In this document: piece after piece, positions 52,780-59,732 of the stretch | Layout of the letters: each line of letters starts with the position of its first letter | How positions within the stretch are numbered: the first letter of the stretch is position 1 | NCBI RefSeq assembly: GCF_003797825.1 | Contig: NZ_RKME01000010.1 | Span: 87,068 to 151,067 of the forward strand | Source of the DNA: Gordonia sp. OPL2 | GTDB lineage: Bacteria; Actinomycetota; Actinomycetes; Mycobacteriales; Mycobacteriaceae | Reading direction: 5' to 3' | Length of the DNA stretch: 64,000 nucleotides | Position numbers and translations under genes: made by a program | Notes under the pieces: generated by a model | What the model saw: the letters and a program-made list of their open reading frames with translations, nothing else | What the model was told of the DNA's origin: nothing | Databases searched by the model: none

Positions 52780-53016
52780 GTGAACGGAATCAACATCCAG
52801 GCCGGCGTCAGCTTGCCTGTGGCCAAGCCGTGCATGGCTGACGTCATCGATGCCCTGTCCCGTCGCGACCGCTTCTGGGTCGACGCGACCCCTGCGCATC
52901 CGGTGGCCATCCATCCGGCAGCCGAGCTGGTAGCAGCCGCACCCGCCGGCGCCGAAGCCGCCGCAGCGCGAGCGACGCAGCGGTTCCCCGTGCAGATACT
53001 GAAATCCGTGGAGTAG
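52780..53016 (+). CDS. 78-codon ORF in the whiB7 leader (leader peptide or small protein)
   Basis: GTG-started ORF of 78 residues with an excellent ribosome site (GAAAGGAG, 7 nt upstream). It lies wholly inside the predicted whiB7 leader. The first half (VSLPVAKPCMADVIDALSRRDRFWVD) looks like folded protein, the second half is Ala-rich. Only 18 nt separate its stop from a strong intrinsic terminator, and its last codons (CCGTGG at 53006-53011) can pair with the terminator 5' arm. Mycobacterial whiB7 leaders carry shorter control ORFs, so this may be the local sensor of ribosome stalling. It could alternatively be an independent small protein. Confidence 0.72.
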   Translation: MNGINIQAGVSLPVAKPCMADVIDALSRRDRFWVDATPAHPVAIHPAAELVAAAPAGAEAAAARATQRFPVQILKSVE

Positions 53017-53034
53017 CTGACTCCGCACCATTTC

Positions 53035-53078
53035 GGGCCACGGGCGAATCGCAGAGGCGAACCCGTGGCCCTTGTTGT
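53035..53078 (+). terminator. Intrinsic terminator (attenuator) in the whiB7 leader
   Basis: GGGCCACGGG (53035-53044) pairs perfectly with CCCGTGGCCC (53062-53071), followed by the U-rich TTGTTGT. It lies between the leader ORF stop and whiB7, about 100 nt before the start codon, and so would stop most transcription before whiB7. An alternative pairing of CCACGG (53038-53043) with CCGTGG at the end of the leader ORF would prevent its formation. This is the structure expected of an attenuator. Confidence 0.8.
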
Positions 53079-53179
53079 GAATGCCCTCGCCGATACTCAT
53101 CCGCCGATGAGCATCGAGGTCGACATTCCACATCGGGACTCGGGTGCAACACCCAACACGAGCAGATGTGGAGAGCAGA

Positions 53180-53470
53180 ATGACTGTCGAATGCGTTCTC
53201 GAATCCTGTCTTTCGGCGGACCGCGTGTCGGCTGAGCGTCTGGACCTGCCCTGCCAGGTGGCCGACGCCGACCTGTGGTTCGCCGAGGACCCCCGAGATC
53301 TGGAGCGGGCCAAGGCCATGTGCGCCGAGTGCCCTCTCCGCGAGGCCTGTCTGCAGGCCGCTCTCGAGCGCTCCGAACCCTGGGGGGTCTGGGGCGGCGA
53401 GATCTTCGAACGCGGTGCCGTGATCGCGCGGAAGCGCCCGCGTGGTCGGCCGCGGAAGAATGCCGCGTGA
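53180..53470 (+). CDS. whiB7: WhiB7, master activator of intrinsic antibiotic resistance
   Basis: Protein of 96 residues. The [4Fe-4S] ligands are Cys25, Cys48, Cys51 and Cys57. The family turn EPWGVWGGE (66-74) contacts the principal sigma factor, and the C-terminal AT-hook RGRPRK (88-93) is the mark of WhiB7. It activates efflux, ribosome-protection and drug-modifying genes after translation inhibitors or amino acid stress. ATG 53180 with GGAGAG upstream is preferred; an in-frame ATG at 53144 would add 12 residues that overlap the leader. Promoter and attenuator are described separately. Confidence 0.95.
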   Translation: MTVECVLESCLSADRVSAERLDLPCQVADADLWFAEDPRDLERAKAMCAECPLREACLQAALERSEPWGVWGGEIFERGAVIARKRPRGRPRKNAA

Positions 53471-53512
53471 GCGATGCGGGATGGTCGCCACCGGGCGGAT
53501 CACGTCGGCGTG

Positions 53513-53688
53513 CCCTTCGTGACGCTTCGCTCCTCAGGGATCGATTGGTACCTGAGGAGCGAGCCCGTCGTGACGCTTGGCTCCCCAGGGATCGATTGGT
53601 TCCTAGGGAGCGGGCCGTTGGTGGCGCTTGGCTCCTCAGGGATCGATCGGCCCCTGAGGAGCGAGCCTGCGAGCGTCACGAAGGGTCG
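53513..53688. repeat. Three tandem 51-bp hairpin repeats flanked by inverted ends
   Basis: Units start at 53519, 53570 and 53621 with an exact 51-bp period. Each holds a 10-bp inverted repeat (GCTCCTCAGG and CCTGAGGAGC type) around a 12-nt loop GATCGATyGGnn, at 53529-53560, 53580-53611 and 53631-53662. The middle unit carries a paired change (C-G for T-A) that keeps the stem, plus one mismatch. The whole array is bounded by a perfect 14-bp inverted repeat (CCCTTCGTGACGCT at 53513-53526 and its complement at 53672-53685). It lies between convergent whiB7 and ABC1 kinase genes. Confidence 0.88.
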
Positions 53689-53704
53689 ACCCTCCGGCCA
53701 CCAC

Positions 53705-55021
53705 TCAATCCGCCAGGCCGGGAACCCATTTCTCCATGATCGACCGGTACGGCGCGTTGGCCTCGAGCTGTGAGGCGATGCCCACGCACCCTGCCAGCAC
53801 CCGGAACACCATCACATAGTTCTTGGGCACGTTGAGATTTCGCGATGTCTTGTAGACGTCACCGCGCACATCCGTCGCCTTTCCGGCCGCGCGCTGCATC
53901 CACTTGCGGGTGAAGTGGAATGACTCCGCGTACAGCGGATCGACATACGGCTTGAGATAGGCCTCGATGTCGTCGGCGCTCACCCGATCGGCATGCGACC
54001 GACGGATGAAGTCGGTCTGCACCATCAGTTCCTTGAGCTCCTCGTAACGCTTGTCGCGTGCGAGTCGCAGGATCGGGCCGGTCTCGGCCGGCAACCCCTT
54101 GGGGTAGTGGCCGACCGCGCCGAAGTCGAGGACGCCGAATCGTCCGTCGTCGGTCAGGAAGAAGTTGCCCGGATGCGGGTCCCCGTGCAGCAGGCCCACC
54201 CGGAACGGTGAACTCACCTCGAACGTCGCCATCTTGGCGGCCGCGTCATCGCGGGTGGCCTGATCCCCGGTACTGATGATCCGCGACAGCGGAGTGCCGA
54301 CGAGCCACTCGGAGACGACCACCTTGGGTGCGCTGGCGACGACCTTGGGTACCACGAAGTCGGGGTCACCGTCGAAGGCCTTCGCGAACGCGCGCTGGTT
54401 GTCCGCTTCGCCGAGATAGTCGAGTTCGGCTTCGGTGCGGTCGATGAGCTCGTCCATCATCGCCTTGACGTCGGTCCCCGGCGACAGCTTCTGCAGCAGC
54501 CCCGACATCCGCGACAGCGTCTTCAGATCCGCTTTCAGCGCGTGGTCGGCACCGGGGTACTGGACCTTCACCGCGACCTCACGGCCGTCGGACCAGATGG
54601 CCTTGTGTACCTGTCCGATGCTCGCCGACGCAGCAGGCTCGTCGGAGAAGTCGCGGAATCGCTCGCGCCACTTGGTGCCGAGTTGCTGATCGAGCACTTT
54701 GTGCACCTTCGCCGCGGGCATCGGCGGTGCCTCGGCCTGCAGCTTGGTCAGTGCCTCACGGAACGGCTCGCCGAACTCGTCCGGGATCGCGGCCTCCATG
54801 ATGGACATGGCCTGGCCGACCTTCATGGCGCCGCCCTTGAGCTCGCCGAGAACGGAGAACAGTTGTTCGGCAGCCCGCTCCAGCATCTCCTGCTGGACCT
54901 CGTCCTTGTCCCTGCCGACCATGCGTTTACCCAGACCGGCCGCCGCGCGCCCGGCCATACCGATGGGCAGCGACGCGAGTTTCGCATTGCGTCGACCCTG
55001 CCCCCGAGTGATGTCGCTCAT
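53705..55021 (-). CDS. ABC1/UbiB-family atypical kinase (Rv3197-like)
   Basis: Protein of 438 residues from the ABC1 (AarF/UbiB/ADCK) family. Visible are the KxGQ-type motif GGAMKVGQAMS near residue 62, AVKVQYPGA, the catalytic loop LLHGDPHPGNF near 280 and the metal motif VLDFGAVG. No membrane helix is evident at the C terminus. Family members bind ATP and influence quinone or lipid biology. In mycobacteria Rv3197 lies beside whiB7 and belongs to its regulon; here the gene is convergent to whiB7, so that link is not shown by operon structure. Confidence 0.9.
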   Translation of the reverse strand: MSDITRGQGRRNAKLASLPIGMAGRAAAGLGKRMVGRDKDEVQQEMLERAAEQLFSVLGELKGGAMKVGQAMSIMEAAIPDEFGEPFREALTKLQAEAPPMPAAKVHKVLDQQLGTKWRERFRDFSDEPAASASIGQVHKAIWSDGREVAVKVQYPGADHALKADLKTLSRMSGLLQKLSPGTDVKAMMDELIDRTEAELDYLGEADNQRAFAKAFDGDPDFVVPKVVASAPKVVVSEWLVGTPLSRIISTGDQATRDDAAAKMATFEVSSPFRVGLLHGDPHPGNFFLTDDGRFGVLDFGAVGHYPKGLPAETGPILRLARDKRYEELKELMVQTDFIRRSHADRVSADDIEAYLKPYVDPLYAESFHFTRKWMQRAAGKATDVRGDVYKTSRNLNVPKNYVMVFRVLAGCVGIASQLEANAPYRSIMEKWVPGLAD

Positions 55022-55081
55022 AGCGTCCTTTCCCCACTTCAGGATAGAGGACCCGACGACGATGATCCTCGAGGCGTCCGA

Positions 55082-56023
55082 TCAACCTGCGTAAGCCGAG
55101 GCAGGGTGGCAATCACACAGCGGGTGCGGTAACCACTCGACCATCTCGAGCCGCGTCGGACCGGTATGGAACTCCAAGGCGCGGTTGAACAGTTGTGGCG
55201 TCGGGGCCGCGGAACCGGACCACAGAGCGGTCGCGAGCTGTTCGATCTGTTCGTGGGCGAGTGCCGCGGTGCCGCGGATGGTGGCCGCGCTCGCATAGCC
55301 GGCGTGCGACACCATCTGGGCGGCCAGCAGCGGCCAGTCCGGCTCGAGGGTGGTGCGGTGGTGATCCGCGCATCGCAGACAGCTCGAGAGGCCGGGCAGC
55401 ACCAGCGGCCCGATCACGCCGACGCCGTCGCGAACCCGCACCGGGAGATGTGGAACACGGGCTGCGTTGAGCGCGTTGACGATCGCCGGATCGTGGACGA
55501 GGTAGTCGGTGAGCACGACGAGGTTGGCGTTCCATCCGTCCACGGTGTTCGGCGAGGTGGGGCGCCGGGCCGAGCGGCGAGGAGCCATCCCGACCTCGCT
55601 CAGCGACGTCGCGAGCAGATCGCCGAGAGGTCCGCGACCGTGCAGCCGGATCCGCAGTGCGGACGAGGACCGGCCGAAATCGGTCGGCACCGCGTGCCCG
55701 GCGGCCACGAGCTGTCCGACGATGCCGGTCAGATCCAGAGGGGTCAGGCCTATCGACCGCGCGCGCCGCACCATCTCGCCGCGCGACCGCGGTCGGGTCA
55801 GGTCGCGGAGCAGGTCCGCCACATCGGTGGCGGTGACCGGCGGTGTCAGATCGAGGATGAGGCTGCGGCGCGGGTCGCTCCCGACGTGCACTCGGTTGCC
55901 CGGGCGGACGAGCACCGGCGTGCCGGAACGCACGAGCGGCAACACGATCGGGAGCTCCGAGGATCCATCGTCGGGGGAGTGCGCCCCGGTGACCTCGGTC
56001 GTACGCCGGCTGACATCGGACAT
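55082..56023 (-). CDS. ThiF/TOMM cyclodehydratase-like protein (Rv3196-like)
   Basis: Protein of 313 residues. The middle and C-terminal parts resemble the ThiF-like partner of YcaO in thiazole/oxazole peptide pathways: LHGRGPLGDLLATSLSEVG (Rossmann-like), PGLSSCLRCADHHRTTLEPDWP and the final LPHPLCDCHPAS. The Cys pairs in CLRC and CDC fit a zinc tetracysteine site. No YcaO gene, precursor peptide or transporter is nearby, so it is probably a diverged stand-alone protein. It lies between the DUF2342 and ABC1 kinase genes on the same strand. The function is unknown. Confidence 0.78.
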   Translation of the reverse strand: MSDVSRRTTEVTGAHSPDDGSSELPIVLPLVRSGTPVLVRPGNRVHVGSDPRRSLILDLTPPVTATDVADLLRDLTRPRSRGEMVRRARSIGLTPLDLTGIVGQLVAAGHAVPTDFGRSSSALRIRLHGRGPLGDLLATSLSEVGMAPRRSARRPTSPNTVDGWNANLVVLTDYLVHDPAIVNALNAARVPHLPVRVRDGVGVIGPLVLPGLSSCLRCADHHRTTLEPDWPLLAAQMVSHAGYASAATIRGTAALAHEQIEQLATALWSGSAAPTPQLFNRALEFHTGPTRLEMVEWLPHPLCDCHPASAYAG

Positions 56024-56102
56024 GGCGTCACTCTGCCACCCACCCGGGCGCCGAAACGGGGTGCGCAGGGGTTGTCCACAGGCTCGTGGCCGGTGGGGAT
56101 GT

Positions 56103-57635
56103 TCAGGACGAGGATGCCGGACCGCGGGGCGGATCCTGGTCATCGGTGTCGCCGTCACCGGGACCGCCGGCGTCGGTGTCCCCGGCGTCGTCGGGAGCGT
56201 CCTTCGTCCGCTCGGCTCGCTCGGCGGCCATCGTCTGCTCGAGCTGGGCGATCGGGTCGTCGAAGGTGCTGGCGCCGCCACCGATGACGCCGTCGATGAA
56301 TGCGGCCGGATGGTCGAGATCGTCGGCGTCGGGCATCAGGTCCGGGTGGGCCCACACGCCGTCACGTGTGGTGATGTCACTGGCCGCCAACAGGTCTCGC
56401 CAGAGCGCCGATGCCTCACGCACCTTGCGGGGGCGCAGTTCCATGCCGACCAGGGTGGCGAACGTCTGCTCCGCCGGACCCCCCGACGCACGCCTGCGAC
56501 GCATCGTCTCGGTCAGCGCGACCGAGCTGGGAATCCGGTCGTCGAGCGCTCGCGACACGACCTGCTCCACCCACCCCTCGATGAGGGCCAGCAATGTCTC
56601 CAGGCGTGCCAGGGCGGCCTTCTGCTCCGGGGTCGTCGTCGGCTCGAAGGACGCCGACGACCCGATGAGTTCCTCCAGTTTCGACGGATTCGAGAGCAGT
56701 TCCTGCGGATCGACTCCGGAGGTGAGATCGGCGATGCCGCTGAAATCGATGCTGATCCCGCGTGCGTACTCCTCGACCGTGGACAACAGGCGCTGCCGCA
56801 GCCATCCGACGTGGGTGAACAAGCGGACATGGGCGGCCTCGCGGGCGGCGAGGAAGACGATGATCTCCTGGGCCGGCTGTTCGAGGCCGTCGGCGAAGGT
56901 GGCGATCGCCTCCGGCAGCAGTACCGCGACGCCCTCGGGGGCCAACGGCAACCCGATGTCGGTGGAGGTGAGGACCTCCTTGGCGAGCTGTCCGAGCCCC
57001 TGTCCGAGTTGGGTGCCGAATGCCATGCCGCTCATCTGGGTGAGCATGCCCATCATCGGACCCGCGAACTGCGCCGCCTCTGGTGGCAGATTCTGCTCCC
57101 ACGTGCGCGACAGCTGCGTGGCGACCGGATCGCACAGCCGTTTCCACGTCGGCATCGACTCCTCGAGCCACTGCACAGGCGTCCACGCGACCGAGCGGCT
57201 GACCCCGCTCGGGAAGGTCGTCACGTCGTCGATCCAGACCTCGGCCAGCCGGACCGCATCGACGACGGCCTGTGTCTCCTTGTCCAGCACCGGGGTGAAG
57301 TTCCCGATCTGCTGACGGGCGAGATTGGTCGCCACCTGATAGTTGACCGGCCCGCCGCCGGACCCGGAGGTCATGCCGGCCCCCATCCCGCTGAACATGT
57401 TGCCGAGTTGCGAGAACATCTGGCCGAGCTGAGAGGGATCGAACGATCCCGGGTCGAATCCGCCCTCGCCGCCCATCGCGAAACCGAACGGGTTCTGCGC
57501 GCCTCCGGATGCCGCGCCGCCCGACGACGCGTCGCCGCCGGCTCCGGAGTCCGGACCGTTCTTGCCGCTCTTGTCGCCGCGACGGCGGTCGTCGTCGTCA
57601 CCGGAGGGGGAGAACCCGAAGGGCAGATCATTCAT
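56103..57635 (-). CDS. DUF2342 zinc-metallopeptidase-like protein (Rv3195-like)
   Basis: Protein of 510 residues. The first 80 residues are Gly/Asp-rich and disordered (GGDASSGGAASGGAQNPFGF outline). The folded remainder is helical and contains the DUF2342 core FLAAREAAHVRLFTHVGWLRQRL near residue 265, where the AREAAH section stands in the place of an HExxH helix. Whether zinc is bound and cleavage occurs is not proven. It is widely conserved in actinobacteria at this position. The start MNDLPFGFSPSG is clear. It is divergent from the PDZ-Lon protease gene. Confidence 0.87.
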   Translation of the reverse strand: MNDLPFGFSPSGDDDDRRRGDKSGKNGPDSGAGGDASSGGAASGGAQNPFGFAMGGEGGFDPGSFDPSQLGQMFSQLGNMFSGMGAGMTSGSGGGPVNYQVATNLARQQIGNFTPVLDKETQAVVDAVRLAEVWIDDVTTFPSGVSRSVAWTPVQWLEESMPTWKRLCDPVATQLSRTWEQNLPPEAAQFAGPMMGMLTQMSGMAFGTQLGQGLGQLAKEVLTSTDIGLPLAPEGVAVLLPEAIATFADGLEQPAQEIIVFLAAREAAHVRLFTHVGWLRQRLLSTVEEYARGISIDFSGIADLTSGVDPQELLSNPSKLEELIGSSASFEPTTTPEQKAALARLETLLALIEGWVEQVVSRALDDRIPSSVALTETMRRRRASGGPAEQTFATLVGMELRPRKVREASALWRDLLAASDITTRDGVWAHPDLMPDADDLDHPAAFIDGVIGGGASTFDDPIAQLEQTMAAERAERTKDAPDDAGDTDAGGPGDGDTDDQDPPRGPASSS

Positions 57636-57781
57636 GGCTCCACGGTACCGCCACGATTTCGCCCGGTCAGTCTTCCCGCGTTCGCCTTGAGCGTAGGAGG
57701 CTCAATGGTCTCCGGCGACTGCTCGGCCGGCCGACCCCGTCCCGCGAGATCGGGTCGAGGAGGTCCATTACCCTGAGCGGA

Positions 57782-58822
57782 ATGAGCTTGCAGCCCGGGC
57801 ATCGCCGGTTGGCGACCGTCGTCGTCACCGCGCTCGTCTTCGTGGCCCTGCTGTTCGTCGGCACCACCGTCCAGGTCCCGTTCGTGGCGCTCGGGCCGGG
57901 CCCGACGGTCAACACCCTGGGCAGCGTCGACGACAAGGAGGTCGTCGACATCTCCGGTGTCCCCACCGATCCGACGACGGGGAACCTGAACCTGACGACG
58001 GTCTCGGTGACCGACGGGATGTCGCTGTTCCAGGCACTGGGGATGTGGATGTCGGGGACATACACCCTTGAGCCACGGGACCGCCTGTTCCCGCCGGACT
58101 CCACACCGGACCAGGTACGTGAGCAGAACCAGCAGGACATGACCGGATCGGAGGACAGCGCGACCATCGCGGCGCTGCGCTACCTCGATCGTCCTACCGA
58201 GCTCGAGGTCGCGACGGTCGCCGAGAACGGCCCGGCTGCCCAGGCGCTGAAACCGGGCGACCAGGTGATCTCGGTCGGCGGAACCCCGGTGTCGACATCG
58301 TCGGAGATGCAGGCCGCGGTCAAACGCAACGCACCCGGCACCGCTCTGCCGATCGAGATCGACCGCGGTGGCGTCCGGCAGACCGTGACGGTCACCCTCG
58401 CGGCGCGGCCCGACGACCCGAAGGTCGGCTACCTCGGTGTGACGCCCGAAGTGGTCAATGCCGATCCCGCACTGAAGATCTCGTACAACGTCGGCGACAT
58501 CGGCGGTCCGTCGGCCGGGATGATGCTCACCCTGGCCGTGATCGACCGGCTCAGCCCGGGCGAGCTGACCCACGGCAAGTTCATCGCGGGGACGGGCACC
58601 ATCGACGAGAACGGCACGGTCGGACCGATCGGCGGGATCACGCACAAGACGCGGGCAGCCCGCGATGCCGGGGCGACGGTGTTCCTGGTGCCGCAGGCCA
58701 ACTGCGCCGAGGCCGCATCGGATGCGCCGGACGGCCTCACCCTGGTCAAGGTCGACAACCTGCAGGGCGCCGTCGACTCGCTGGACGCGATCGGCGACGG
58801 GAAGTCGGCGCCACGCTGCTGA
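57782..58822 (+). CDS. Membrane-anchored PDZ-Lon protease (Rv3194c-like)
   Basis: Protein of 346 residues. One N-terminal membrane helix (about 10-30) places the rest outside the cytosol. A PDZ domain covers about residues 135-210 (ENGPAAQALKPGDQVISVGGTPV). The C-terminal Lon-type peptidase has the catalytic Ser in GGPSAGMML (near 245) and Lys in GGITHKTRAA (near 288). These YlbL-type proteases trim or degrade exported regulators in other Gram-positives; the target here is unknown. ATG 57782 removes Arg-rich upstream residues. Confidence 0.92.
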   Translation: MSLQPGHRRLATVVVTALVFVALLFVGTTVQVPFVALGPGPTVNTLGSVDDKEVVDISGVPTDPTTGNLNLTTVSVTDGMSLFQALGMWMSGTYTLEPRDRLFPPDSTPDQVREQNQQDMTGSEDSATIAALRYLDRPTELEVATVAENGPAAQALKPGDQVISVGGTPVSTSSEMQAAVKRNAPGTALPIEIDRGGVRQTVTVTLAARPDDPKVGYLGVTPEVVNADPALKISYNVGDIGGPSAGMMLTLAVIDRLSPGELTHGKFIAGTGTIDENGTVGPIGGITHKTRAARDAGATVFLVPQANCAEAASDAPDGLTLVKVDNLQGAVDSLDAIGDGKSAPRC

Positions 58823-58843
58823 GCCGGCGCCGGCGGGTCGACG

Positions 58844-59488
58844 TCAGCTGTCGGGGTCGGCCGTGAGGGTCTGCGCCACGGCCGCACGGAGTTCGGGCGC
58901 GAGGTCGGCATGGGTGAGCAACTCCACGCGGCCCGACGGATCGGTCGCGGGTTCCTCGCCGGGCGCGGGACGCAGCTGCATCAGGCTCAACGACTGCCCA
59001 CCGCGCAGCGCCCCGACGACCAGGCGCGCCGAACGCCGGCCGGGATGAGATCGGGCGGTGGCGCGGGCCGCCGCGTCGGCTGCGCCCGGGTCGTCCGGGG
59101 TGCCCAGCAAGGTGTCGAAGGCCGTGTCCAGATCGGACTCCGCCTCCGGCGGCAGCACCAGGATCTCCTGCACGAGTGCAGCCCCGACGACCATCGGTGG
59201 CCAGGCGGTGGTCGCGAGGAGACGCTCGATCGCGGCACCCGTCTCCGGACCCGGCCCGGCCACCTCGACCGTGTCCTGGACGACGGGACTGAGTTCGGAA
59301 TCGTCGTCGGCATCGACCAACTCGGGTTGGGTGGCCGCGAGCGTCGCCGTCGGGACGAGGGCGAACAGCGTCGGCGGCTGACCCCAGCCGGCGTCGTCGA
59401 CGAACTCGACGATGTCGCGCAGTGCCGATCCCAGCGCGTCGGGAGAGAGCTCGCCGAGGTCGCCGGCGGGTGGGGGCTGATCCGTCAC
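58844..59488 (-). CDS. PPA1309-family hypothetical protein
   Basis: Protein of 214 residues, acidic and rich in Ala, Thr and Asp. It follows the pattern of the actinobacterial PPA1309 family: N-terminal LRDIVEFVDDAGWGQPPTLFALVPT, a middle EILVLPPEAESDL section and a later RSARLVVGALRGGQSLSLMQLRP. No catalytic or membrane motif is visible. Members usually sit between the PDZ-Lon protease and UPF0182 genes, as here, which suggests a conserved but unknown role. GTG 59488 is chosen. It is divergent from the UPF0182 gene. Confidence 0.84.
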   Translation of the reverse strand: MTDQPPPAGDLGELSPDALGSALRDIVEFVDDAGWGQPPTLFALVPTATLAATQPELVDADDDSELSPVVQDTVEVAGPGPETGAAIERLLATTAWPPMVVGAALVQEILVLPPEAESDLDTAFDTLLGTPDDPGAADAAARATARSHPGRRSARLVVGALRGGQSLSLMQLRPAPGEEPATDPSGRVELLTHADLAPELRAAVAQTLTADPDS

Positions 59489-59732
59489 CGCTCCATCTTG
59501 CACATGTTCGCTCCGCGATCGGCGAACTCGCCGCCGGAGGAACTCGGCGCACGGGTCGGACGTTGCCCATTCGACACGACGCCACCTCGCCACACAGCAG
59601 GGGTCGTCACGTCGGCGACACCGGCGCGGAGCCGACCGTCGGGCGGGCCAGTACAGTTGGGTGCACAAACCCGGCATGGTGCAGTTCGGGTCGGGCCGAT
59701 GCCCGGAATGAGAACTTTGGAGAGTGGGTCAG

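Noticed and set aside
53275..53739. Plus-strand ORF across whiB7 and the 51-bp repeats
   Set aside because: It is out of frame with whiB7 and consists of repeat translation; the repeat and hairpin explanation is sufficient.
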